A stretch of 64,000 nucleotides of DNA from NCBI GenBank assembly GCA_917880885.1, contig OU862909.1, positions 30,314,851 to 30,378,850 on the forward strand, in the 5' to 3' direction. This DNA comes from Limnephilus marmoratus. Lineage: Eukaryota > Arthropoda > Insecta > Trichoptera > Limnephilidae. This document shows, piece after piece, positions 44,046-55,737 of this stretch. The position numbers and the translations under genes are program-made. Position 1 is the stretch's first letter. Every line of letters starts with the position of its first letter. The notes below the pieces were generated by a model that ran no database searches, was not told the origin of the DNA, and worked only from the letters and a program-made list of their open reading frames with translations.

Positions 44046-45515
44046 CAGCACCAAATCAAAAGCGAGTCCAGATGGAATAAGTTTTACAGTTTTGAAAGAT
44101 GCAATGCCAGTGATAGGACCTCATCTACTGGATATAATAAATGAATCATTAAGAAGTGGAAAATTTCCAAACACATGGAGAACCTCTACTGTGATCCCGA
44201 TTCCGAAAGTTGTTAATACCAGAAAATGTGAAGAATTTAGACCAATAAATATGTTACCAAAATACGAACAGGTACTAGAAATTGTAATAAAAAAACAACT
44301 CGTTGAGTATTTGGAAAAACATAACATATTATGTGAGGAGCAATCAGGATTCCGGAACAACAACTCTTGCGAAGCGGCGATAAACATAGTGATTGATACA
44401 TGGAAGAAAGAAACAGACAAAAAAATAACCATTGCAGCATTCTTAGATTTCAAAAGAGCATTTGAAACGATAGAAAGGAAAATACTATTGGAAAAACTAG
44501 AAAACATAGGTCTTTCTGACGTAGCTCTGAATCTATTCAAAGAATATCTCCAGGAAAGAAAACAGGTAACGAAAGTTGAAAGCTCAGAATCAGAACCGAT
44601 AGAAAACAACCTTGGTGTTCCGCAAGGGTCGGTATTAGGTCCAATTCTATTTATAATTTACATAAATGATATTATCAAAACTATTAAACATTGCAAAATT
44701 AGACTATTTGCAGACGATACCTTAATCTATATTTCGTGTGAAGATTACATAGAAGCAATTAACAAAATAAACGAAGACCTACAAAATATAGCAAAATGGC
44801 TGAAATTAAACAAGTTGAAACTGAACGTAAACAAAACAAAATATATGGAAATAGGCAATAAAACATGTAACACAAGGTTAAATTTGACAATCAATGGTGA
44901 AAAAATTGGAAAAGTAAATGAAATCAAATACCTGGGTGTAATACTCGACTCAAAACTGACTTTCACAGCAAACTTTGAATATGTGCTAAAAAAGGTATCA
45001 AAAAAGGTAAATTTTCTTAGATGACTAAGACGTAAATTAAATAGAAACACTACGGAGCTCATTTATAAAACTATCGTTGCTCCACATTTGGACTACTGTT
45101 ATATTTGGCCAATGAAGGAAGTTTGAACAAACTAGAAGTTATACAAAACAAAGCTATGAGATGTATACTGGGAAAAGGCAAATACGCAAGGATTAATCAA
45201 ATGAGAGAGGAGCTAAATTGGATTCCAATAAAAAAGAGACAACTATTTAACGTGTTAATTTTTGTGCATAAAATTATGAAAAACCAAATGCCAAAATACT
45301 TTAAGGATGAAATTGTTTTTAATAGAGACATTCATAATTACGAAACAAGAAATATAAACAGAGTTCGATTGCCACAAATGAAGAAATCAAAATCACAGAA
45401 CAGCCTAATGTACAGAGGACTAAAGATGTATGATGAAATGCCTGAAAGTATGAAGAATGAAGAAAGAATGGACGTATTTAAAAAGAGATGTTATGCTTAC
45501 TGTAAAAATATTTAA
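44046..45515 (+). pseudogene. LINE ORF2: reverse transcriptase, nearly whole but 5'-truncated
   Basis: A CR1/jockey-group reverse transcriptase, which copies element RNA at the nicked target. Reading starts inside the protein at KSKASPDGISFTVLKDAMP. RT motifs in order: FRPINMLP (motif 1), EEQSGFRNNNSCEAAI (2), AAFLDFKRAFETIE (A), GVPQGSVLGPILFIIYIND (B), LFADDTLIYIS with both catalytic Asp (C), AKWLKLNKLKLNVNKTKYM (D) and IKYLGVILD (E). The frame breaks at a TGA (45022-45024), reads LRRKLNRN...APHLDYC, then shifts to ANEGSLNKLEVIQNKAMRC, ending at 45515. The endonuclease and ORF1 are missing. Only one stop and one frameshift mean fairly recent loss. Confidence 0.85.
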
Positions 45516-45602
45516 ATTTATCAAATGAAATGTTACATTGTGCTTATTAGTTTATATGCATGTAGTATAAACCTCAATAATTAATAAAAAAATAAAAAAA
45601 AT
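44046..45602 (+). mobile_element. 5'-truncated LINE with A-rich tail
   Basis: The coding remnant is followed by a 65-bp 3' UTR and AATTAATAAAAAAATAAAAA. I did not find a clear target duplication. Confidence 0.7.
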
Positions 45603-45732
45603 CAGCAAATTCTAAATTAATCGACTTCAAAAAGTTTGCTGAGTGCGATTGAAAAATATGTTAGGAATGTTTTTTGACAAAAAATTTTAGCCGTGTAAAA
45701 AATATCCATTTTACGTGAATACTGCCAATAGA

Positions 45733-46010
45733 CCCAACTTACAGGGGCCAGTGGGTTTATGGCATTCCCGTTTGGGGAATTTTGAGAGTCTCAAGGAGTT
45801 GGAAGAGAAAAGACTTGCAAAAATGAAGATCGGGATAGATCTGGTCACCAAGCACAGCTTAAGCCATTTTTCACCAAGCAAACCTCACCATATGATCCCA
45901 GACATCCTTGCTAAGTCACCAAACTAAGCGAACCACTTGGGGTAACATATGGCAGGGGTGTTGGTTATCCAATTAATGGTTCCCGGGGCAGCGGTAACCG
46001 TACCCTCCTA
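45733..46010 (-). repeat. Dispersed repeat family S1, inverted copy
   Basis: On the minus strand: GGTTACCGCTGCCCCGGGAACC, TTGGATAACCAACACCCC, CCAAGTGGTTCGC, TTTGGTGACTTAGCAAGG and a diverged right part. A plus-strand frame across it is not a gene. Confidence 0.7.
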
Positions 46011-47085
46011 CCAAAAATTGAAAAGCCGTTTCGAGCTATGTAAAATCAATATTAATATTAAAACTTAATAGATTTAGTTAGGGTCCTTCGTCTCTTCGTT
46101 TAGGGTGAAGGTCATGAGGTCTCCGAGCTGCAGAAATTATCATAGTCATAGTGTTAGGGCAATATTTTTTCTTCTTCTATCGCGAAGTCTACTGTTTCTA
46201 CCAATTACGCCATGCAACCAGTCAACAATACGAGAGAAAAAATAAATCACAAAATACGCTTCCCCTAATATAAAAACGTGTGAAAATAATATTATTTATT
46301 TGATTGTTCTTCCAGTGACCTCGTTCAATCAAGAAGAAACCACAACAAGATATCCTTTATTCGTGTCCGTAAATATACATAACTCACTTATATTTTTAAA
46401 GGTTTCCTTTTTCAGATACGTAATGCGATCAGGACATATCGAGATATTTGCTTCGGAAGGTCAAATTCATACGGAGCCGCTGGCGCTTGTGTTCAGTCGT
46501 ATCTCATTTCTCGCGTAACTCGCGGTATACGGGGTAGGTCGAATTATAAAACAAAACTCACGCGAGAGTTCAGTGTACATGGAAGCTTTTTTGTAATATG
46601 ATACTATTGGTGGCAAGCGAACACTGCAGCGAGCATGTAAACACGCACTTTGCATTGGCGACCAGTTCACCAATCGCAAACAATATCCTTGAACCTACAA
46701 TCAGCACTGTGACAAACAAGCTGGTTTATTAGAACTATCCCGATCCTGACTGCCATCAATTCAACAGTTTGAATATCAAATTCAAATATAAAAGTATTAA
46801 TCTTGATTATAATAAACTTATAAGTAAATGAACAGCTTTCTTATTTGATTGAACGACCTTTTAACTTGTAACTTGACATGATTTAAACACCTTCTTCAAC
46901 AACCTTTTGATTGGGGTTAGAAGCGCAACCGTCCTAAAACAAGCAAGTCATAGAACTATACCTATATGATAATTTTTTTAAATATTATATGTAAAGTCAC
47001 GAACTCATCTTCGAGCTGTAACTGAAACGTTTGCAGACATAGTAACCAGCCGAGTGATTCTATATCTTTTGTGTGATCGTTATTA
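46011..47085. other. Gene-less stretch with a GC-richer patch
   Basis: 46430-46700 has several CpG-containing words (CTCACGCGAGAG, TCTCGCGTAACTCGCGG), unlike the surroundings, and short frames on both strands. It could be a regulatory or first-exon region of a nearby gene, but no evidence decides this. Confidence 0.3.
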
Positions 47086-47089
47086 GATA

Positions 47090-47310
47090 TCGGACGTGAT
47101 CTCCTGTCAGATTTATCTGATTTTTAGGGCTGTTATTTTCTTTTTATACGTACAACTTACACTAAATGAATAAATAATCTTGCATACTTGCAGGAATTCG
47201 TGTTTAAAACGATCTAAACTAAAATATGTAAAAAGCACACAAATCCGAAAGGTTATCTAATAACGGTCCCACAACAGATAGAATCGCCCGGCAGACCGAA
47301 GTATATGATC
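47090..47310. repeat. Copy 2 of the 9.8-kb MITE, inverted and diverged
   Basis: GATATCGGACGTGATCTCC, TGTCAGATTTATCTGATTTT, AATGAATAAATAATCTTGC and TTTAAAACGATCTAAACTAA mirror the right half of 9833-10072. The far end, around GGTTATCTAATAACGGTCC, is degraded. Confidence 0.55.
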
Positions 47311-48035
47311 GTATCGTGATCTGCCTGATTTTACGATTGGCCTGCGACATATACACAATGTTCACACCACTGTAACTTTGGTTCGCGGCAAAAACCGACA
47401 GCCGTGAACTCACCACCAGCCACCTACACTATAATTTTTGGTTACCGCTCGTAGATGAGTACCTACACGGCTATAAACGAGGAAATGAATGAGCCATACC
47501 TGCTTGCATGATGTTACCGTATTGTATTCCCATGAGCTTCAAACTTTAGAAATGCACATATTTGTAAGCTCTCTCGTCCTGGAAGGTGGTTAAAACTTTT
47601 TGAGAATATGCCACCCGATATTAAAATAGCTAATTTCCATTTTTTATTTGCTTCCGATTGTGTAATATGTTAAATACTTGCTGTGTAACTGTGCAACTGA
47701 CTACAGATCGAAGATATCTATCCTTATGGCAGTTGTTCCCAACTTTTTGATCGATTAATCTGATGATTTGAGTTAGTGATTTGTTTAGTAATGGTCGATT
47801 CGCTTGTTGATCAGAGAGTTGCATTGGAAAGAGCGTATTTGTACATTTGAGGAGTGTTTACTTAAAATTTCGGTTCAACTTTTGATCAGCAGGATTCGGA
47901 ACAACTTAGTATCATTATGGTAAAAAAGTTGTAAATTATCATTGAAAACGAATGGTTGCTTGAATTATAGATACTTTCTAAATGTTTTAGTTATCAAGTT
48001 CACCTCAACATTCCTATGGAACCAGAAATTTTTCA
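47311..48035. other. Gene-less stretch
   Basis: CAGTTGTTCCCAACTTTTTG at 47728 looks like a hAT end but no partner with a matching duplication was found. Nothing else is supported. Confidence 0.3.
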
Positions 48036-48039
48036 TTTC

Positions 48040-48285
48040 CACCAACTGCGTTTGGTGATTTAGCAGGGGTGCCCGGGTTAATGGGATGAGGTTTGTCTAC
48101 GTCTGATGACCAGGACACACTGAACCCCAGATTCCTACCCACCCCTTAAACCCTTTTCCTTCCCATAACTTTCCTCTCCTTCCTTTCCCTAAAAAAAACC
48201 CTCCCCACAGCATCCCCAAAGATGACATAGGCCCTCAGGGACATTATTTTCCTCGGGGCCTCCTGTGTGGAGCTCATGTAAAAAA
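48040..48285 (+). repeat. Dispersed repeat family S1, copy 6
   Basis: It contains GTTTGGTGATTTAGCAGGGG, TGACCAGGACACACTGAACC, CCTACCCACCCC, AAAGATGACATAGGCCC and TGTGTGGAGCTCATG followed by an A run. The left third is missing. Confidence 0.8.
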
Positions 48286-48370
48286 AAAAATACTGCATCA
48301 ATCACAGGATCTCATTGAATAAAAAATAAAAAAAGTCAAATTAACAAATATTTCAATTGCGCTCATATTT

Positions 48371-48497
48371 TTTCTGAAATATACATAATAATTATAGAAA
48401 AAAGAGATAACATTAATAATCTAAATACGAAAAAGAACAAAACACAGAAAAATTAAAAGATAGCGGTCGCAACTGGGACTTGAAAAAGGTAGTTGCC
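48371..48497 (-). repeat. tRNA-derived SINE family S4, copy 1 (inverted)
   Basis: On the minus strand: TTTTTCAAGTCCCAGTTGCG ACCGCTATC, then a T-rich tail with TTGTTCTTTTTCGTATTTAG. The T-arm/B-box and the tail match the two plus-strand copies. Confidence 0.55.
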
Positions 48498-48597
48498 GAT
48501 AATATGGAAAAAAATAGTCGAAAATAATATTGTTGATTCTGATATTTAAATTATATGAAATTGACAGAAACGACATTTAAATAAGATTATTAGTCGA

Positions 48598-48740
48598 ATT
48601 GCTAGAGACGTTTGTCCCGTTAAGACGGGAGGTTCTAGGTTCAAGTCCCAGTTCCGAAGGTCATCTTTTTATTTTTTATTTTTCGGTATCTTGTTCTTTT
48701 CATGTTTTCGTTTAGATTGTCAGTGTTATTTTCTTCTTAT
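48598..48740 (+). repeat. tRNA-derived SINE family S4, copy 2
   Basis: GACGTTTGTCCCG, AAGACGGGAGG and TAGGTTCAAGTCCCAGTTCC form an anticodon-arm- and T-arm-like 3' half of a tRNA with B-box, followed by TTTTTATTTTTTATTTTTC and ATCTTGTTCTTTTCATG. No D-arm or full acceptor is present, so it is a SINE, not a tRNA gene. Confidence 0.6.
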
Positions 48741-49019
48741 TACATTGATTGAAATAGCCTTCGATAGTTACAAAAACAAAGTTGTTGTAATAAAAATTTA
48801 ATGATTATTTATGGAATGGAGCTTCATACGTAGAGCTCGTAATTTTAAAATGTTCCGCGCTTTCAAAAAATATTTTTACATCGATCGAGGTTTTGAGCAT
48901 TATCGGAGCATTATGTTCAAATGCCTCCAGAAAGCTTTTAGGGCGGACGTGTTTCAGCACTGAGCCTCTTATGATTGTGAGACATTTCCCATTTCTCTCA
49001 GTTCCAGCGCCCAACGCGT

Positions 49020-49370
49020 GTAATAAATTCTCACAATTCTCCCAATCCTAAGTTAGCGCGACTCATCCGTTCCTCTCCGACGGAACTGTTCCAGGGGCAT
49101 TCGTCATAATCCAAATTTTAAGCATTATTGAGGGACCCAGATTTACCTACCCTGTCGATTTGAAGAGTTATCGTTGGGGGATTTAAGGGACGACTTTATT
49201 AAAATATCGTCCCCGTTCTGGCGGAAAACGTAATCGGGTTAAAATTATCGTTTTCTACAAAAATGAGAAAAAATATAATTTTTTATTTGCTTATTTAATA
49301 TCAACGGTATTAATGCACGTTTATTTATTTTTATTAATAAATAAATCAAATTTAATAATATGAAAAATTA
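49020..49370. other. Gene-less stretch
   Basis: A moderately GC-rich part (48900-49200) has no conserved frame. Nothing is supported. Confidence 0.3.
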
Positions 49371-49379
49371 CTTAAAAAC

Positions 49380-49520
49380 AAGAGGTTCAGGGCGTTTGTC
49401 CCCGAAAGACGAGAGAACCTGGGTTCGAGTCCCAGTTACGACCGTTAGCTTTTTATTTTTAGTCTCTTGTTCTTTTTCATACTTCCTTTAGATGTATTAG
49501 TATTATCTTTTTCAGTGTTA
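49380..49520 (+). repeat. tRNA-derived SINE family S4, copy 3
   Basis: GGGCGTTTGTCCCCGAAAGA, then CCTGGGTTCGAGTCCCAG, a perfect T-arm with canonical B-box, and TTACGACCG. The same tail (TTTTTATTTTTAGTC, TTGTTCTTTTTCATAC) follows. Confidence 0.65.
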
Positions 49521-49979
49521 ATTTATAAATGTTGTTATTAAGTTCTGCAAGTATTTTAGTTTTTTTATTATTGTGATGTTTCGGTGTTCAAGGCCATTTT
49601 CAAATTTGAGACGACTGGTCACATTGAGCGACTTATTTAGATATTATACATATTAATTGTTTTGTTGTGTTTAATTGGTAGAACTCTATTTAATTTATTT
49701 TTTTTAATGTAAATCGATTAAACAATGTTATTATTAATTCCTGCAAGAATTTTAGTTTTTTATTATTGTGGCAGCTGTTTTATTATTGTAATAGCTTTAC
49801 GTGGTTCAAGACCATTTTCAAAATTTTATTAGGCTATGAGAAGACCATAAATGCACGTCACAGTTACATAAAGCAAAATAAGATACTGAATAATCTTAAA
49901 AGTAACAATTAAGTGTGGCATTTGATCGTACTACGTTATCAGAAGGCATGGAATTTACAGAAATTCCAGAATTTAGAAC

Positions 49980-50096
49980 TAGTCCGGACCCCCTGACGTT
50001 GTTCAGGGCCCCCAACTCAATTTTAATTTTCCACGGACCCCCTGAATGACCCTTTGTACCCCTGGGGGTCCGTACGGACCACTTTGGTAACCACTG
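49980..50096. repeat. hAT-type right end
   Basis: GGGGGTCCGTACGGACCAC, then TTTGGTAACCACTG, matches typical hAT ends (CAGTGGTTACCAAAG on the other strand), and GGACCCCCTGA occurs twice. No left end with a shared 8-bp flank was found. Confidence 0.4.
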
Positions 50097-50611
50097 ATAT
50101 AGACGGATATAAAAGTAAGATAAATAAGTAAATTTAAAATAAATGAGCAGACTTAGGTCATTCTATGGTTATCTATGTTGTTAACTTGTTTTGACAGCTC
50201 CCGCTTTAAACATCAAAAAGTATAGTTTTTACGAACAAAAAACCTTAAGAGTTCTTTGATTATTCAAGAAAATCGAGTCGCGAAGACAAGTAAAGTGTTT
50301 TTGCTAGTGGGTATTAAATATATACCAAGATATTGATCATTCTAACAGTTGGCAATTCGTTACAAAAGTGGTGTTTTTAATCTCACAAACTTTACCATTC
50401 GCAGTGTCGATGAAAAGAAGATAAATAATTACAACATAAATATAATCACATTGACAAACAGTTACACAGAGCATGCTGATTTGCATAAATAATTGCTGAA
50501 TTGTTTACATTAATCATAAAGTGAAAAATACCTTTTTGAGCACCACAAACAATAATATTTACATTGCGATTAGCAAAATTTGTTGTGGGGCATTATTGAA
50601 AAATATATAAA

Positions 50612-51361
50612 ATGCCTCAAGAAAACACTCGCTCTAAATCAAAAAATAACGCCATGACGTCACATAGTCCCCAATCAGTTGATAACAATCAGATCCTTTT
50701 TGACTATATTGACAGTAAATTTTCTGAATTAAAAAAAGAAATGTTTAAAAAAATTGAATCAGAGACAGCTGAAACAAAAAAAGCTACAGACTTCATTTCC
50801 GAAAAGTATGATGAAATACTAACTAAATTAAATGAATTGGCGGGTATAAAATCAGAAGTTGATAAAATTAAAAAAGATCTGTCTAGAATTAATGATATCG
50901 ATATTCGGCTTGCCGAGCTAGAGCAAAATGCCTTAAATAACCAAATTGAAATCTCTGGAGTGTGTGAAAATTCAAAGGACAACCCGATTGAAACTGCAAA
51001 GGATATAGCTAATAAGCTAGGCATCGAAATCTTGGATAATGACTTTTCAGACATATATCGTGTTCCTGACCGTCGCCAAGGTTTTCCAAGGAAAATTATC
51101 ATTAAATTCCACAATTCTAGCATTACAACTCGACAAAACTTTCTTGCAGTAAAAAACCAAACCAAGAAAATAAGCCCATCCGTATACATCGGCGAAGTGT
51201 TATCTCCATATAATAAGGACTTACTATGGAAAACCAAAAAGCGAGCCCAGGAATTAAACCATCAATATATCTGGTTTAAAAATGGAAAAGTTTTTACAAG
51301 GAAATCAACGGAATCAAAAATTATCAATATAAAACATGAAAGAGATCTACTAACACTGTAA
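50612..51361 (+). CDS. LINE ORF1 protein (RNA-binding, coiled coil)
   Basis: An intact 249-residue frame. ORF1 proteins form multimers that coat the element RNA into a particle. Residues 1-25 are basic and polar; about 27-105 show heptad-like charged helices (for example KKEMFKKIESETAETKKAT and KSEVDKIKKDLSRINDI) that look like a coiled coil. Next comes LAELEQNALNNQIEISGV, the usual junction of coiled coil and RNA-binding domain, then ANKLGIEI, FSDIYRVPDRR and RKIIIKF, which fit an RRM-like fold. The end, LWKTKKRAQELNHQYIWFKN GKVF, is a basic C-terminal domain. No CCHC zinc knuckle is visible, unlike jockey itself. The same fold type is seen in the baculovirus FP protein family, but here LINE context decides. 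The ATG follows an A-rich leader. It is the only undamaged ORF of this element. Confidence 0.8.
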   Translation: MPQENTRSKSKNNAMTSHSPQSVDNNQILFDYIDSKFSELKKEMFKKIESETAETKKATDFISEKYDEILTKLNELAGIKSEVDKIKKDLSRINDIDIRLAELEQNALNNQIEISGVCENSKDNPIETAKDIANKLGIEILDNDFSDIYRVPDRRQGFPRKIIIKFHNSSITTRQNFLAVKNQTKKISPSVYIGEVLSPYNKDLLWKTKKRAQELNHQYIWFKNGKVFTRKSTESKIINIKHERDLLTL

Positions 51362-51402
51362 ATGTAATTTTATGGTTGTCAAAGTTTATTAAAACACCTA
51401 AA

Positions 51403-54303
51403 ATGGCTACCAATCTGGAAGAACTCACATACCACCTGATTGAAAATGAAACTGTTACTACCAACACAGAAAACATAAAACTATGTCTAAAAAATAATTT
51501 GAAAATAATACACCAAAATATAAGAAGCATCAATAAAAACTTCGAAGGATTTCTTATAAACCTAAAACTAATAAACATTGAATTTGATATTATGATCCTA
51601 ACAGAATGTTGGATTAAAAGTTCTTATACGCCAAAAAATATAGAAGGCTACTATTGCATCAACACTTCATATAATACTAAACAAAATGATGGAATTGTTG
51701 TTTACATTAAAAACAATCTAAAAAAATACCACTAAAGAAATCAAAATCAATGATTCCAATTGTCTACACATACAAGCTAAGTCAGTAATTGATATACTGG
51801 CTATCTATAGATCCCCATCCACACCCAATATTACAAACTTCCTTACATCAATTGAAACTGTGTTACATAAACTAAAACACTGTAGTAATCTGTTTTTAAT
51901 TGGAGACACAAACATTAATATTTTAGAAAATGGTCATCCTCAAAAAGACGATTACCTCAATGTCATAAGCTACTACGGTCTTCTTAGTTACATCAACAAA
52001 CCTACTAGAGTCACTGAAGAAACTCTTTCTTGCATTGACCATATAATCGGTAAAACTAAAAAACCGATCAACACAATAATATATGAATCCACAGTAACAG
52101 ACCACTACTCTACAATATTGGAAGTTGGAAATGAAAATAAAACTAAAGATGATTCCGGAAACATATCTATCGTGAAAAATAAAATCGATTGGGATACAAT
52201 TATGTTCAATATAAAAAACGAAAATTGGGAAAATTTGTATTCGATTACTGATAACGATATGGCATGGAATTATTTCACCAACTTTATTCAGAATCAAATA
52301 AATCTATACACCCACCAGAAAGAGGTACCTAACAAAAAATATTCAATCAATAAACCATGGATTGCACCTGGATTATTAAAATGCATCCGAAAAAGAGATA
52401 ACATTCACAAACAAATAAGGAAAGCTCCAAATAATTACTTACTTACTACATTTTACAAAAAATATAGAAATATATGTACTAAACTAATCAAACAAGCAAA
52501 GAATAAATACTATTCAAGAAAAATTATTGAATGTAATAATGACTCCAGAAAGATTTGGCAAATTCTTAAAGAGATAACACATGCAAGGCAATTCAAAGAT
52601 CAAATTGAGGAACTTACAATTGATGGTCAGAATGTGAATTTTAACTTGGACCCGAAGACTATTGCCGATCATGCAAATACATTTTTTACAAACGTTGGAG
52701 CAAATTTGGCCAGTAAAATAAAAGAAAACATCAACTGCAATACTAAAACTCCACCACCAGATGACAATCTCCGAGAAGAATCTTACACAAAATTTACTCT
52801 AAAAGATGTATCGATGGAGGATATCATCAAAGAAATCGACTCACTGAAAGAGAAGACTTCACCTGGACATGACAAAATACCAAGTAAACTACTAAAATCA
52901 CTGAAATCTCATGTAGCCGTTCCCCTCAAATTCCTAATTAATAAGAGCTTCACTCAAGGCTGTTTCCCAAATGTACTAAAACAAGGTATTATCTCTCCAA
53001 TTTTTAAAGGTGGGAAAAAAACTGAAATTACCAATTACAGACCAATTTGTGTTCTAAGTGCACTCTCTAAAATTGTTGAAGGAATACTGAGAAATCAATT
53101 GATTACTTACCTTGACTCTAGTAATATATCAGACGCCATCGCTAATGTTACAGACTTCATAACAAGTAATGTTGACAAAGGAAATAAATGTTTAGCAATT
53201 TTCCTTGATCTTGCAAAGGCGTTTGATACTGTGAACCACAAAATACTTTTAGATAAACTTAAGAGGATAGGAATATCAGATACAGTTCTCCAATTATTTC
53301 ATAGTTATCAAACTGATCGAACGCAATGTGTTAAAATAAACAGTACCTATAGTAGTTCCCAAAAAACAGTTTGTGGCGTTCCACAAGGTAGCATCCTAGG
53401 ACCCTTATTATTCTTAATATATATTAATGATCTATGTAACCTACAAATTTGTGGACAAATCACTACTTTTGCTGATGATACGGTTTTGCTATTTTACGCC
53501 AAATCTTGGGGTGAAGTCTTTAAAACGGCAGAAAATGGCTTTCGCATTATTAAAGATTGGCTGTTTGGCTGATTTAAAAGATTGGCATACTAACCCTGAA
53601 TACAGACAAAACCAAATTCCTAACATTTCGAATATCAAATAAGCTCTTGCCTTCACAACAAAGCCTTAAACTTCACAGCTGTAACCCGTTATTAACTCCA
53701 TGTACCTGCCCTTCTATAAGTAGAGTTGACAGTATTAAATATCTTGGTATTCAAATAGATGATCTTCTTAAATGGAACGTACATGTCACAAACCTAACTA
53801 CAAAACTGAGAAAACTTGTCTACTTCTTTAAAAATGTTAGAGATATATTAAATAGAAAACAACTGAAACAAGTTTACTATGCTCTTATACAATCATCACT
53901 TGAATATGGTATCATTAGCTGGGGAAGTGCTGCAAATACTTGCCTGGAGCCTTTAGTAAAGATCCAAAAACTAATTTTGAAAGTCATTCTTAAAGTCCCG
54001 TTGAGAACTAGCACTGATTTTATTTTTAAGACACTAAATGTTCCTAACCTGCTAAAATTGTATTCAAAAAATATCCTGCTTTATCAATTTAAAAATACAC
54101 ACATGTTTGAAGAACGAATAAGCACTAGAGCCTTAAGAGAGTCAAAAGTAAAATCCTTTAACATCCCAGTTTGTCAAACCTCTTATGGGCAAAGAAGTTT
54201 TAAATATAATGCAACAAAGCTGTTCAATTCTCTACCTCCTGAAATTAGAAACACGCAATCCAAAAATGCATTTAAAAGTAAAATCATTGATCACCTCAAA
54301 TAA
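51403..54303 (+). pseudogene. LINE ORF2: endonuclease-reverse transcriptase, frameshifted
   Basis: Three reading segments. 51403-51735 has the start of an APE-type endonuclease (LKIIHQNIRSINKN, then ILTECW with the catalytic Glu). A one-base shift at about 51730 leads to 51860-53572, which has IGDTNINIL (GDxN), IDHIIG and TDHYST (active-site His), the linker, and RT motifs: YRPICVLSALSKIVEG, FLDLAKAFDTVNHKIL (A), GVPQGSILGPLLFLIYIND (B) and TFADDTVLLFY (C). The QFGFR region before motif A is lost: YLDSSNISD joins AIANVTDF directly, an in-frame deletion of roughly 15 residues. A second shift near 53573 leads to LTLNTDKTKFLTF and 53647-54303 with IKYLGIQIDD (motif E) and LEYGIISWG. It is non-functional by these breaks. 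Confidence 0.85.
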
Positions 54304-54632
54304 ACATTACCATCACGAGTATTTAATAACATACTTACCTTTATACCTACTGTGTGTATATATATGTAACCATGTAGCTACTGAAATCTTCTATATATAT
54401 GTAACATACTTGAATTGTATATTTAAAGAAAAAAAAAGATTTTATATCAACCTGTCACTTTCATAATATTTTTCAAAATATTACTTATACAAAATCATAG
54501 ATAACCACTCTGTAAATTGCCAACTCAACACAGGCGTTTCACACCTAGTGAGATGGGCAATACGTCACTATTATAATGAATGTAATATGAAAATAATGAA
54601 ATAAATAAATAAAAAAAATAAAAATAAATTAA

Positions 54633-55055
54633 TATTGATATGGTAGTATAGCTTGTAACTACCTTCTGTGCAGCTAAATAGACACGCCACATCTGCGTAT
54701 ATATTACATGTAATCTAAGTACAAGCATGTGTTTTAAATGACAGTCCTGGTATTGTTACACTTAAACATGACTTTAGAACCTAAATATTAAGTCAGATTT
54801 AAGACTTTTAGAGTTGAGAGTTTTAATAAATTTAATTATTACATTTCCCATAAATGGGAATGCCGAGTTTAAAATTAATGAGCCTAAGAATTTATTTCAA
54901 TTGAATCTGAATGTACTTTAAATTGCGGTAATCAAAAAAAAAGTTTTTCCGAAGAATATTCATTGCTTCGGTCGAGTTTCTCAGGATAACTTGAATGGGC
55001 CATGATTTATCAGGCCTCACTTTTCCAAGACGGAATGTGTTCGTGTTTTTATCTG
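54633..55055. other. Gene-less AT-rich stretch
   Basis: Nothing supported. Confidence 0.35.
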
Positions 55056-55059
55056 TTTG

Positions 55060-55346
55060 TTCAGAATAGTTTGATTTTATGCTGTTACATATCTATTCTA
55101 TGTTGTTTTCTATTTGTTCCTAATAGTTTGATTTTATGTTGTTACATATCTATTCTATATTGTTGTCTATTGGTTCAGAATAGTTTGATTTTATGTTGTT
55201 ACATATCTATTCTATGTTGTTATCTATTTGGTCAGAATAGTTTGATTTTATGTTGTTACATATCTATTCTATGTTGTTATCTATTTGTTCAGAATAGTTT
55301 GATTTTATGTTGTTGCATATCTATGCTATGTTGTTATCTATTTTGT
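55060..55346 (+). repeat. 57-bp minisatellite, about 5 copies
   Basis: The unit is TTCAGAATAGTTTGATTTTA, TGTTGTTACATATCTATTCT and ATGTTGTTATCTATTTG, with variants. Because 57 is a multiple of 3, one frame stays open and encodes a 19-residue repeat with LILCCYISILCCY. This is a consequence of the repeat, not evidence of a gene. Confidence 0.85.
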
Positions 55347-55737
55347 TCTAAATATTTGTGATTTTTAAATTGTCATCCTTTATTTTTTTCAATTTGGTTA
55401 GATTTTGAGCTATCAGAAAAGTAGATATTATAAGATTTTTAGATATAGATTTTTTCTGCTTCAAGTTCGTCGACCGCTTTACATGAACATAAATAAATGC
55501 TAGAGAGTTCAACTCATAGTTTTGTCTGCCTGTTAACGCTTTATTAACTCTGCGTTTCACTCAAGAGCTGCCATTTTTGCAACCATCTGTACAATTGATC
55601 CAAGAACAGCATTATTGTTAGGAATTATTTTCGCAATTTGCTATTCGTAAGTTTAGGCCAATTATTAGTTCTGTGAGAGCCTGAGCCGCGGTTCTCGCTA
55701 GATTAATATGTCCTTGGTTGTCAATTTATTTCAAAAA

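Larger units (their letters stand above)
50190..54632 (+). mobile_element. Near full-length two-ORF LINE (CR1/jockey group)
   Basis: About 0.4 kb of 5' UTR, ORF1 (50612-51361), ORF2 (51403-54303, broken) and a 0.3-kb 3' UTR ending in AAATAAATAAATAAAAAAAA. The left boundary is approximate. The architecture with a coiled-coil ORF1 and an APE-type endonuclease plus RT is that of CR1/L2/jockey-group elements; the exact clade is not decided by eye. Confidence 0.8.

Noticed and set aside
46430..46700. CpG-rich promoter and first exon of the dipeptidase gene
   Set aside because: It is upstream on the right strand for such a role, but no signal-peptide-like frame or donor site could be shown.
49380..49445. 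Functional tRNA gene
   Set aside because: Only the 3' half is tRNA-like; no D-arm or acceptor 5' strand is present, and two sibling copies show it is a SINE.
47728..50096. One 2.4-kb hAT element between CAGTTGTTCCC and AACCACTG
   Set aside because: The flanking 8-bp sequences (before 47728 and after 50096) do not match, and unrelated repeats fill the interval.
50612..51361. Baculovirus FP-type protein or integrated viral gene
   Set aside because: The fold resemblance is shared by LINE ORF1 proteins, and it sits directly before an endonuclease-RT ORF2 in a LINE layout.
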